The notes under the pieces: model-generated
What the model saw: the letters and a program-made list of their open reading frames with translations, nothing else
The model's database searches: none
Told to the model about the DNA's origin: nothing
DNA from: Deltaproteobacteria bacterium
GTDB taxonomy: Bacteria; Desulfobacterota; DSM-4660; Desulfatiglandales; Desulfatiglandaceae
NCBI GenBank assembly: GCA_018644785.1
Contig: JABGPV010000055.1
Coordinates: forward strand, 1-21,676
Length of the DNA stretch: 21,676 nucleotides
Reading direction: 5' to 3'
Shown: in pieces, positions 1 through 6,116 of the stretch
Layout of the letters: each line of letters starts with the position of its first letter
Numbering within the stretch: position 1 is the stretch's first letter
Made by a program: the position numbers and the translations under genes

Positions 1-73
1 CTCTCATGGGTTAAAAGGTTGCCCGATTATTACACGCCTCGCAGGTGGGGAAAAGATGGGGTTCTTTTGGCGC

Positions 74-1210
74 TTACACAAATTCGATTTCAGAAGTCCT
101 GCCGGACCAGGTGACAATTTTATTCAATCCATAAGAGTACAATTCCTGTAGCACAAAGTTTTCGGCAAAATAGCCTTTGTAGGAACCGTAATCGTAGCGC
201 AGAATACTTTCCGGGGTCAAACCTATCATGGCGCCAAGCAAGCCGATGTCAAATAAAAGGAGCTTGAAATTGGTTTCTTTTGCACCGGCCATAATAGGTG
301 TCGACGGATGTAGATTCGTATTCACCTTTAAGGCGAGTCCTGCCTTGGTTAGCCACTCTATCGGATCTGCAAGATCTTCATAGCTTCTGTATCCTCTGGA
401 AATAACATCCTTAAACTTAAATTTCTTTGACTTCTGGTCCTGTGTATTTGCCAGTTGAAGAGGTATCGCCCTGAATACACGTTCAATATGACGGGCATTG
501 GTACTCCCAGCATATTTTGAAAAGTCGCTTTCATAATGAAAAATTAGTTGCCTCTGGAGTTGCCGAACGGCCCTGAATGCCTCAAGCGGTTGATCTTTAT
601 TGACCTCGTATTGGCCGATGACTTCAGGCATTCCACCCGTAACAAAGTACCCTTTCAGTAAATCAAAAAGACGCCTGTGATAGATGTCGTCGGTCTTGCC
701 CCCATTAAAATCATTCAAAAACGACAGGGCCATTTCTTCGCCCGTTCCGGCAAGGAATTCGTCGAAATTCATCGGATACATATGAAGAATCTCAATTTTT
801 CCCACGGGAAACGGCTCATCACTGTGTATAACACCCAGATTTGAACCAGCGGCTGCAATTGCCAGCCCGCCCATATATTGGAAAAAATACTTCAGGGCGG
901 TTATAGCTCTGGGAATTGCCTGTATTTCATCAAGGATCAATATGTCCTCTTTAATATTTATCGTTTTTCCCGAAACAAAACTAAGTTTATCTACCAGTTG
1001 CTTCGGGTCTAATGGGTAATCATTAAAAATTGGGCCCAGCTCGACTTTCAATTCCTCAAGATCAAAATAATGGGACTTGCTGAACTGTTTTTTGGCAAAA
1101 TCTTGGAGGACATATGTCTTCCCCACCTGTCTTGCCCCCTGCAGGAGGAGGGGTTTTCTGATCTCTTTATCCTTCCATTGGAGTAAGCTGGCTTCAATTA
1201 TCCTTTTCAT
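74..1210 (-). CDS. AAA ATPase of the DUF4143 type, C-terminally truncated
   Basis: The 378-residue product is a P-loop ATPase of the AAA_14/DUF4143 family. Walker A is GARQVGKT (residues 25-32) and Walker B is ILILDEIQ, with the acidic pair at D94-E95. A DUF4143-like middle and C-terminal part follows. In this family the protein normally continues beyond a segment like SGRTSEIEFV into a nuclease-like tail (roughly 50 more residues, often with an EVK motif). Here a TAA stop comes directly after EIEFV, and none of the three frames downstream continues the tail, so I infer truncation at a recombination junction. The family's biological role is poorly known; members are often in accessory regions beside TA genes, as here. 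The ATG start has a GGAG only about 13-16 bases upstream, which is a weak ribosome site. Family assignment is fairly sure, function is not. Confidence 0.8.
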   Translation of the reverse strand: MKRIIEASLLQWKDKEIRKPLLLQGARQVGKTYVLQDFAKKQFSKSHYFDLEELKVELGPIFNDYPLDPKQLVDKLSFVSGKTINIKEDILILDEIQAIPRAITALKYFFQYMGGLAIAAAGSNLGVIHSDEPFPVGKIEILHMYPMNFDEFLAGTGEEMALSFLNDFNGGKTDDIYHRRLFDLLKGYFVTGGMPEVIGQYEVNKDQPLEAFRAVRQLQRQLIFHYESDFSKYAGSTNARHIERVFRAIPLQLANTQDQKSKKFKFKDVISRGYRSYEDLADPIEWLTKAGLALKVNTNLHPSTPIMAGAKETNFKLLLFDIGLLGAMIGLTPESILRYDYGSYKGYFAENFVLQELYSYGLNKIVTWSGRTSEIEFV

Positions 1211-1351
1211 GATTAGGGGTCATCTCCATTTGAGAGCAAGGCTTCGATAGGTTTCGCTTCTACATGTATCAATAAATATAGAAATATGCAATGAAAATAT
1301 ATAAAGATATAAGAATATTATCAAGGAAAAAGTCCATAAATGTTTATAAAT

Positions 1352-1570
1352 TCACAATGAATAAATTAGAGGCATAGCTACTACATCTTTTTGCGACTTT
1401 GGGCATCTGATAGTGATGGAGTCATCGACAGTATTGACGTGGGTGACATTGGTACGGAGGGTTTTTATACAAAGGTCCTGCCTTTCAAATTCCTCATTTT
1501 CCCCAAACAGTATGGCCGTGTTTCTTTGCTTTAACGGTATATCGCCTTTTCTGAAATATTCAAAAGTCTT
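1352..1570 (-). pseudogene. Remnant of an unrecognised ORF in the 1211-1679 gap
   Basis: The gap between the ATPase and the mazE-like gene (about 470 bases) holds no intact gene. On the minus strand one frame is open for 72 codons, preceded by TAA TGA stops and with no good start. It reads from KTFEYFRKGDIPLKQRNT, through ENEEFERQDLCIKTLRT, to CPKSQKDVVAMPLIYSL and a stop. The charged and hydrophobic residues are mixed as in a real protein, and it has no start or ribosome site, so a decayed fragment is likely. I do not recognise the family. The rest of the gap (about 1211-1350) is AT-rich with no feature that I can name. Chance openness in AT-rich DNA remains possible. Confidence 0.3.
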
Positions 1571-1625
1571 TCATTAGCACAGGGTGCCATGCTTATCTTT
1601 TTTCTTCTTGCGGGTTGGAATTGAA

Positions 1626-1646
1626 TGTTTAAACTATGTCTAAACA
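1626..1646. promoter_or_regulatory. Inverted repeat upstream of the mazEF-like pair (possible operator)
   Basis: TGTTTA (1626-1631) and TAAACA (1641-1646) form a 6-bp inverted repeat with a 9-base spacer. It lies 34 bases before the mazE-like ATG. MazE-type proteins repress their own operon by binding such repeats, so this is a candidate autoregulatory operator. No convincing -35/-10 pair was found around it, and short AT-rich repeats occur by chance. Confidence 0.3.
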
Positions 1647-1679
1647 TCAAACAGCTGTCATTATCGTGAGGAGTTTATT

Positions 1680-1931
1680 ATGACTGAAGCTGTCTTGGAT
1701 ATCAAGCGGTGGGGAAACAATTTGGGCGTTCGCCTGCCTGCAGCAGTGGCTCGCGCAGCGCAGTTATATGTCGATCAACGTGTGCGCATTTCAGTGGAAG
1801 ACGGTACCATCGTAATCCGGCCTGTAGAGGATGTTGAACTGAGCTTGGATCAACTCCTGGCTCGGTTTGACCCGGCCCGGCATGGAGGCGAAGTAATGCA
1901 GAGTCAGGCAGTCGGGGATGAGCTGTGGTAA
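1680..1931 (+). CDS. MazE-like antitoxin (AbrB/MazE swapped-hairpin family)
   Basis: The 83-residue product begins LDIKRWGNNLGVRLPAAVAR, the signature of the MazE/PemI swapped-hairpin DNA-binding domain, followed by VRISVEDGTIVIRPV. The acidic C-terminal part (about residues 50-83, with SLDQLLARFDP) is the expected toxin-binding tail. It would neutralise the MazF-like product of the next gene and repress the operon. A good ribosome site (GAGGAG, 1668-1673) stands 6 bases before the ATG. The stop overlaps the GTG start of the toxin gene, as expected for a coupled TA pair. Length is normal for the family. Confidence 0.9.
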   Translation: MTEAVLDIKRWGNNLGVRLPAAVARAAQLYVDQRVRISVEDGTIVIRPVEDVELSLDQLLARFDPARHGGEVMQSQAVGDELW

Positions 1932-2323
1932 CAACAACCAAAAAGGCGAAAGGGAGCCGCCCGTGGGTGCCGTCTCGACAAGATATCATCTGGATCGATT
2001 GCAATCCCCAGGCAGGACAAGAAATGCGCGATGTGCATCCATTTCTGGTTCTTTCTCCGCGAAACTTCAACAACACGACATCCCTGGTCATCGGCCTGCC
2101 CATGACTACAGCGGAATATAACGCCGACAACCCATTTGCCGTTGCCATCGGGCAGGCCAAAAGTCGAAGCAAGGCAGGAAAAACCAGTTATGTACTCTGC
2201 TACCAGCCAAAATCATTCGACTGGCGTGTTCGCCGTGCGAGGGAGCATTCGCTTGAGAAGTTGCAGGATGTGCCCTTTGCCAAATTAGCATTTGACAACC
2301 GGTTATACTTTGATTATTGCTGA
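1925..2323 (+). CDS. MazF/PemK-family endoribonuclease toxin
   Basis: The 132-residue product belongs to the PemK/MazF family: SRQDIIWIDCNPQAGQEMRDVHPFLVLSP near residues 17-45, then SLVIGLPMT and SYVLCYQPKSFDWRVRRA. Known members are sequence-specific mRNA interferases. Translation starts at GTG 1925, overlapping the last codons of the antitoxin gene (stop at 1931), so it depends on coupling. The usual RGD after the start of the fold is RQD here, and the usual K-x-RP is RDVHP. The RDVHP form is, from memory, common in this ~130-residue subfamily. It seems complete. Activity cannot be judged from sequence alone. Confidence 0.88.
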   Translation: MVTTTKKAKGSRPWVPSRQDIIWIDCNPQAGQEMRDVHPFLVLSPRNFNNTTSLVIGLPMTTAEYNADNPFAVAIGQAKSRSKAGKTSYVLCYQPKSFDWRVRRAREHSLEKLQDVPFAKLAFDNRLYFDYC

Positions 2324-2352
2324 GTATAACATTTCACATGGGGAGAAAAAGT

Positions 2353-2646
2353 ATGGCCGCAAATTCAAAAGAGCCTGTAAAGATGAAGGTTTTTCCTAAA
2401 GGACAGATTGTCATTCCTGTTGCTTTAAGGAAAAAATATGATATTGAGATTGGAGATCGTGTCGACGTCATTTCAAAAGCCGACGGCATTTTTCTAAAAC
2501 CTGTGCCAAAAAAAGAAAAGGAGCAATCTCTGACCGACCACTTATTTGGGATGTTTGGAAAATACGCGAAAGAGATGCCAAAACTTAAAAAGGCGGATAT
2601 TAGCAGGGCAACGGAAGCAGGTTTTATCCAGGAGTGGGGAAAATGA
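2353..2646 (+). CDS. AbrB/VapB-family antitoxin
   Basis: The start is set at ATG 2353 because GGGGAGA (2340-2346) is 6 bases upstream; upstream TTG 2317 and ATG 2338 in the same frame lack such a site. The 97-residue product carries an AbrB-type SpoVT domain (about residues 10-50: KMKVFPKGQIVIPVALRKKY then IEIGDRVDVISKADGIFLKP). A charged tail follows, with LFGMFGKYAKEMP, presumably the part that binds the toxin. It would bind and block the PIN-domain product of the next gene and repress its own promoter. The stop overlaps the toxin ATG (ATGA at 2643-2646), the tightest form of TA coupling. Confidence 0.9.
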   Translation: MAANSKEPVKMKVFPKGQIVIPVALRKKYDIEIGDRVDVISKADGIFLKPVPKKEKEQSLTDHLFGMFGKYAKEMPKLKKADISRATEAGFIQEWGK

Positions 2647-3044
2647 TAGCCCTATTGGATACCAATGTTCTAATTCGTTTTCTGACATCCGACAAAACAC
2701 AAAAGTTCCGAGGGGTATATACTCTGTTTGAATCTCTGGAGCGTGGAGATTTGCGGGTTGAACTGAAATTGATTGTTTTGTTCCAGGTAGTATTTGTTTT
2801 AAAAAGCTTTTACTCTGTTCCCGTAGAAGACATCGCAAGCGGAATGCTGGACATCCTGGAATATAAAGGGATTATTGTTAAGGACAAAAGGATTGTTCGC
2901 CGGACGCTAACACTCTGGCATGATAACAAATTGGACATTGTAGATTGTTATCTGATTGCCTGTTTGGAAGGGGATAAACAAAATATCCTTTATAGCTATG
3001 ATCGTGACTTTGATAAATTCGAAGTTGACCGCAAGGAACCTTAA
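2643..3044 (+). CDS. VapC-like PIN-domain toxin with a Glu-to-Gln change in the active site
   Basis: The start is ATG 2643, in an ATGA overlap with the antitoxin stop and with GGAG at 2631 upstream. The 133-residue product is a PIN-domain protein: LLDTNVLIRFL at residues 4-14 (D6), DIVDCYLIA (D98, D101) and YDRDFDKF (D120, D122). VapC proteins are Mg-dependent ribonucleases that use three or four acidic residues. The second one normally lies in a segment like LFEVVFVL. Here it reads LFQVVFVL (Q48, codon CAG at 2784-2786), a single base away from Glu. I infer reduced or absent nuclease activity. Otherwise length and fold look complete. Confidence 0.88.
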   Translation: MIALLDTNVLIRFLTSDKTQKFRGVYTLFESLERGDLRVELKLIVLFQVVFVLKSFYSVPVEDIASGMLDILEYKGIIVKDKRIVRRTLTLWHDNKLDIVDCYLIACLEGDKQNILYSYDRDFDKFEVDRKEP

Positions 3045-3113
3045 TGCGAGACCTTTGCATGACTCACCAAAATTTGACAATTTAAGGATGTCCCCGAACA
3101 TTAGGAAAATCAC
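3045..3113. other. Short spacer with a repeated boundary word
   Basis: Directly after the vapC-like stop, GAGACCTTTG (3048-3057) is followed by TGACAATT (3075-3082). Both words recur in the same order and orientation at 5298-5307 and 5315-5322, next to the end of an ATPase gene remnant. This suggests ends of a related mobile or repeat element, but the copies are short and differ in the spacing between the words. Confidence 0.35.
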
Positions 3114-4277
3114 ATGCACTTTTTGAAGAATGAAATACTGGACCTGATCAAGAACGGTGAATCCGAATCTGTTGAATTCAAGAAGTCGACTTCTTCACTT
3201 CGGGAAGCCATCCAGACCATCTGTGCATTTTCCAACCATCATGGCGGATATGTGATTTTCGGTGTTGATGACATTGGGAGGATTCTTGGTCAGCAAGTCA
3301 CGGATGATACAATAAAGAACATCTCAAATGCCATAAAACTGAATACGGATCCAAAGCTTTACCCCATCATTGAAAAAATGGATCTGGAAGGGAAGACCTG
3401 TTTACTGGTTTCAGTTGATGAAAGCCCTTTGAAACCACATCTCGCCTATGGGAGAGCGTATTTGCGCGTGGGAACAACCAATCAAGAGATTGATCGTGAT
3501 CATTATGAATACCTCCTTCAGCAACGATATAATGGTTATGGATTTGACCACCAAATTCAAAGTGATGCAACCTTGAAAGACATAGATAATGATTCCCTTT
3601 ACGAATTTCTGGATACCGCAAACTCAATTCGCAATCTGAATGAAAACATGCTGCTCCCACCGGATGTGATCCTCAAAAAAATGGATTTAATGAATGAAAA
3701 AGGGGTCACCCGAGCAGCGCTGCTTCTTTCTGGAAAGGATCCCGCCCGTTTTTTTTCCAACCATTTCGAAGTGAAGTGTGGAAGGTTTTTGGATGACGAA
3801 GGCTACGATGAGATTGAAAACGATAAAGAGTTCAGAGGCAATCTAATTCTGATTTTCAGAGCTGTTATGGATTTTGTATTGGAAGCTATTGGCAAGAGCA
3901 GTGTAAAGGGGGTGATTCACCGAAATGAAAAATGGGAATTCCCTATCAGTGTAATCAGGGAAGCCATCGTAAATATGATCGTTCATAGGGATTACCGTCA
4001 GAATATCAAAAGTACCCTTGAGATAAGGCCTTCTACTATCTCATTCTACAATCCGGGCTTACTCTTCGGGCCATCGATTACAATTGATCGATTGAAGACA
4101 CTCCATCCTTCCCGACCGGGAAATAAACTTATTGCCAAGATTTTTTACCTCATGGGGCTCTTCGAAAATTGGGGCGGCGGAACATTGAAAATCATATCCG
4201 AAACCGTGAAATCAGGAAAAGCGTCACCTGAGTTTTCATTTGAGGACGGTATGTTCAGATTGGTTTTGTTTCGATGA
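3114..4277 (+). CDS. AlbA_2 (Schlafen-like) and HATPase_c_4 domain protein
   Basis: The 387-residue product has an N-terminal AlbA_2 domain (about residues 1-135): ESESVEFKKS, then HHGGYVIFGVDD (residues 42-53) and AYLRVGTTNQ. A GHKL-type ATP-binding domain follows (about 270-385): REAIVNMIVHRDY (282-294, the N-box), NPG (313-315) and ENWGGGT (351-357). This architecture is common in proteins often annotated as putative transcriptional regulators; their role is unproven and some are linked to phage defence or TA loci. Many homologues have a C-terminal winged helix, absent here; the protein stops after MFRLVLFR. An AGGAAAA sits about 5 bases before the ATG. The gene is adjacent to the vapBC-like pair but has its own ribosome site. 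Confidence 0.82.
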   Translation: MHFLKNEILDLIKNGESESVEFKKSTSSLREAIQTICAFSNHHGGYVIFGVDDIGRILGQQVTDDTIKNISNAIKLNTDPKLYPIIEKMDLEGKTCLLVSVDESPLKPHLAYGRAYLRVGTTNQEIDRDHYEYLLQQRYNGYGFDHQIQSDATLKDIDNDSLYEFLDTANSIRNLNENMLLPPDVILKKMDLMNEKGVTRAALLLSGKDPARFFSNHFEVKCGRFLDDEGYDEIENDKEFRGNLILIFRAVMDFVLEAIGKSSVKGVIHRNEKWEFPISVIREAIVNMIVHRDYRQNIKSTLEIRPSTISFYNPGLLFGPSITIDRLKTLHPSRPGNKLIAKIFYLMGLFENWGGGTLKIISETVKSGKASPEFSFEDGMFRLVLFR

Positions 4278-4386
4278 TTGTTCGAGGGTGTGGGGGTTGG
4301 TGATCTATCTGTTATGGCTGACGAGATTTTTGAGGGCCTGGAAAATAGTCTGACGGTCGAAGGAAGAAAGTAACGGGGTTCATTCC

Positions 4387-4779
4387 TTACCAGATGGCTT
4401 TTACATGAGGGTATTCAATAATTTTTTTATCCTTTGTCAAAAGTGTCAAATCATGCGTTCTTGCGGTAGCCACAATGATTTGATCGGCGGGATCTTTATG
4501 AAAACCGCCAGGAAGATTGCATGATTCCATCGCTATTTCAGGCGTTAGCTCGATTACCTGTAAACCACTTTTACCAATAGCATTGTTTAGCCAGCGCTTC
4601 GGATCAATTTTCACATTTATACGTCCTTTGGTCACCATCATTGCAAATTCCCATATGGAAATCGAGGCAATGGCACGTTGATCGGTTTGCGTCTGTTTAA
4701 TCAGTATTTTGACATTATCGGACAGCAGTTTCGTTGCGCTATGCGACCATATCCAGGTGTGCGTATCCAGAAGAATCAT
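4387..4779 (-). CDS. VapC-like PIN-domain toxin
   Basis: The 130-residue product has all the expected acidic PIN residues: D5 in LLDTHTWIW, E44 in ISIWEFAMM, D96 and D99 in HKDPADQIIVATA, and D117 in LLTKDKKI. The LDTHTWIW start is typical of the PIN toxins paired with Phd-type antitoxins. It is probably a site-specific ribonuclease. Its ATG lies three bases after the stop of the antitoxin gene, so the two are one transcript. In contrast to the other VapC in this window, nothing in the active site looks damaged. Confidence 0.92.
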   Translation of the reverse strand: MILLDTHTWIWSHSATKLLSDNVKILIKQTQTDQRAIASISIWEFAMMVTKGRINVKIDPKRWLNNAIGKSGLQVIELTPEIAMESCNLPGGFHKDPADQIIVATARTHDLTLLTKDKKIIEYPHVKAIW

Positions 4780-4782
4780 TGC

Positions 4783-5016
4783 TTAATCAAGTTCCCATGC
4801 GTCGGAATCAATGACCGGTTTGGTTAAATCGCCAATAGTTTCAACAAGGCCTTCCATGCTTCCAAGGAGAGGATCCTTTTCGTCCTGCCGCGCAAAGTGT
4901 ACCAGCTTTGCAATAGGCTTTCCCCGTTTGGTAATCACTACCTCCTTATGTGTTATCTTAACTTGGTCAAGGATCTTAAAGCAATTTGCCCGGAATTCTG
5001 CAGCGCTGATTTCCAT
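4783..5016 (-). CDS. Phd/YefM-family antitoxin
   Basis: The 77-residue product starts MEISAAEFRANCFKILDQV and continues to VVITKRGKPIAKLV, the signature of the Phd/YefM fold. This fold uses its N-terminal part for DNA binding and its C-terminal part for blocking the toxin. The tail LLGSMEGLVETIGDLTKPV is the likely toxin-binding helix. A very strong ribosome site, GGGAGGTGATC, is just before the ATG. It is the first gene of a two-gene operon with the PIN toxin, behind a promoter with an inverted repeat (next entry). Confidence 0.92.
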   Translation of the reverse strand: MEISAAEFRANCFKILDQVKITHKEVVITKRGKPIAKLVHFARQDEKDPLLGSMEGLVETIGDLTKPVIDSDAWELD

Positions 5017-5043
5017 TTATTGATCACCTCCCTACATGAATGC

Positions 5044-5076
5044 GTACACTTTAATGTGTACTTATAGGGATGTCAA
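5044..5076 (-). promoter_or_regulatory. Promoter and palindromic operator of phd-vapC
   Basis: On the minus strand a perfect -35 box TTGACA (5071-5076) is followed after 17 bases by TAAAGT (5048-5053), a 4/6 match to the -10 consensus. A perfect inverted repeat, GTACAC at 5044-5049 and GTGTAC at 5056-5061 with a 6-base spacer, overlaps the -10 box. Phd-type antitoxins repress their own operon by binding palindromes of this kind, so I infer an autoregulatory operator. Confidence 0.65.
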
Positions 5077-5327
5077 TCTTTCTTGGGGGGGCTACAGAAC
5101 GTCAGAAAATAATCATCCATTGTGGGGAAGCCAGGCCCTGAAGAAAGATTCGCAAATCTGTATTCATTTTCGCTCTCAAAAAGGATGTTGAGATTGATAA
5201 GCCGTGTGATTGCTCTTTTCACGGTTGATGGGTTATTGAAACCGGCGGATTTCATGAATGAAACGGAAAAAACCTTTTTTCCGCCCTCTATCGCTATGAG
5301 ACCTTTGAAAAACGTGACAATTCTTGG
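5073..5327 (-). pseudogene. C-terminal remnant of an archaeal-type (COG1672-like) ATPase
   Basis: The minus-strand frame, open from 5327 (a TAG stop lies just before), reads LIAIEGGKKVFSVSFMKS then GFNNPSTVKRAITRLINLN and ILFESENEYRFA. This matches the winged-helix segment found after the AAA domain in ATPases of the PF01637/COG1672 type, in which a form like AIAEGGKKVFS is followed by a helix with PSTVKRAL. The N-terminal AAA domain with Walker motifs is absent and the C-terminal part (GFPTMDDYFLTFCSPPKKD) does not continue as expected; a run of seven C on this strand (5085-5091) lies near the end. Its stop TGA falls within the -35 box of phd-vapC. The 5' boundary coincides with the word GAGACCTTTG at 5298-5307. 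Family from memory, moderate confidence. Confidence 0.55.
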
Positions 5328-5409
5328 CTTGAGCTAATTCTAGCGTTGCCTCAATGAAACTATAGGCAAATTTAGGTTAGCAAAACCAGGTCTGGAAAAT
5401 AGCGGGATT

Positions 5410-5766
5410 TCAATCGCAATTTTCCGGTTCGATATCAAGAATTAGGGCGATCGCCTTCTTTATGGCGTCGATTTCAGCGGTTGTGATGCTTCCTATCCTG
5501 TTGACAAATCTCTTATGGCTCAAGGCTCTGATCTGAAAACAGTCAACTGACGATTTTTTTTGAAGACCATTGTATGCGTTTGGTTCTAAAGTTACAAAAA
5601 AAGGATTTTCCTCCCAATACGGGCTCCAAGCGGTGATGGGGGCAACAATCGCCAGCCTGAGATGCTTCTCATGCCCACCATTCAAGACGATGACCGGACG
5701 TGTTTTCCTGATTTCATCACCCATTGTTGGTGCAAGATTGACCCGGTAGAGATCACCTGTTTTCAA
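5410..5766 (-). CDS. PemK/MazF-family endoribonuclease toxin
   Basis: The product is a MazF/PemK-like mRNA interferase: TGDLYRVNLAPTMGDEIRKTRPVIVLN (GDxYxVxLxP, then RKTRP), LAIVAPITAW and a C-terminal helix SITTAEIDAIKKAIALIL. I place the start at TTG 5766, which gives 118 residues, the normal family size, begins just before TGDLYRV, and overlaps the antitoxin gene by only 14 bases, with GGGGAAG upstream. A TTG at 5817 would add 17 residues and overlap the antitoxin by 65 bases; that is possible but less likely. No ATG is available in this frame near the start. It belongs to a TA pair with the gene upstream. Confidence 0.85.
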   Translation of the reverse strand: MKTGDLYRVNLAPTMGDEIRKTRPVIVLNGGHEKHLRLAIVAPITAWSPYWEENPFFVTLEPNAYNGLQKKSSVDCFQIRALSHKRFVNRIGSITTAEIDAIKKAIALILDIEPENCD

Positions 5767-5995
5767 AATCTTCCCCTTCGATGGATTTAAAGATGTTGCT
5801 ATATGGCCCTTTTCCAATCATTTCCATAGCCTTTAGTCTTTTTAATTCTCGAAGCCTTCTTCGATCTTCCCGCACTTTGGCATTGATGGCCTCGCGCATA
5901 TACTCGCTCAAACTTCTGTACTTCAGGTCTTTATAGACTTTCTTAATGAAGCTGTAATTTTCAGGCTCGATTTGAATTTTGGTCTGTATCAGCAT
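5753..5995 (-). CDS. Ribbon-helix-helix antitoxin of the PemK-like pair
   Basis: The 80-residue product has a ribbon-helix-helix (CopG/MetJ-like) core: TKIQIEPENYSFIKKV and LKYRSLSEYMREAIN. The basic helix KVREDRRRLRELKRLKAMEM follows, then an acidic tail that ends DFENR. The fold binds DNA as a dimer, and the tail would bind the PemK-like toxin. A GGGGAAC about 5 bases before the ATG is an acceptable ribosome site. Together with the overlapping toxin gene it forms a two-gene operon. RHH antitoxins paired with PemK-like toxins are a known combination. Confidence 0.85.
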   Translation of the reverse strand: MLIQTKIQIEPENYSFIKKVYKDLKYRSLSEYMREAINAKVREDRRRLRELKRLKAMEMIGKGPYSNIFKSIEGEDFENR

Positions 5996-6082
5996 GCTTT
6001 GTTCCCCTGTTTTTAGACAGTCATAAATGAAGCGCTCTCTGAAATTTCGTCACCCAGCTAGGATATCCGTTATGAACGAATA

Positions 6083-6116
6083 TGGGCCTAATGTCAAGGC
6101 ACATTAAATGGGCCCA
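6083..6116. repeat. Imperfect inverted repeat at the start of the split transferase ORF
   Basis: TGGGCC TAATGT (6083-6094) and ACATTA, 4 extra bases, GGCCCA (6101-6116) can fold into a hairpin with the loop CAAGGC. The ATG of the split transferase ORF lies at 6108 within the second arm and follows an in-frame TAA, so it has no room for a ribosome site. ATGGGCC-type words also recur just downstream. Function unknown; it could be a relic of rearrangement. Confidence 0.4.

Noticed and set aside
1702..2172. 156-codon open frame on the minus strand opposite the mazEF-like pair
   Set aside because: It is a shadow of the two genes on the plus strand; its composition is not protein-like and it has no ribosome site.
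4278..4373. 31 codons open in the same frame after the AlbA_2/HATPase stop
   Set aside because: An extension this short is expected by chance about one time in five, and it does not resemble the winged helix seen in longer homologues.
1..6100. CRISPR array, phage or integrase genes in the accessory region
   Set aside because: No regularly spaced repeats, no cas, integrase or transposase frame was seen; only short shared words at boundaries.
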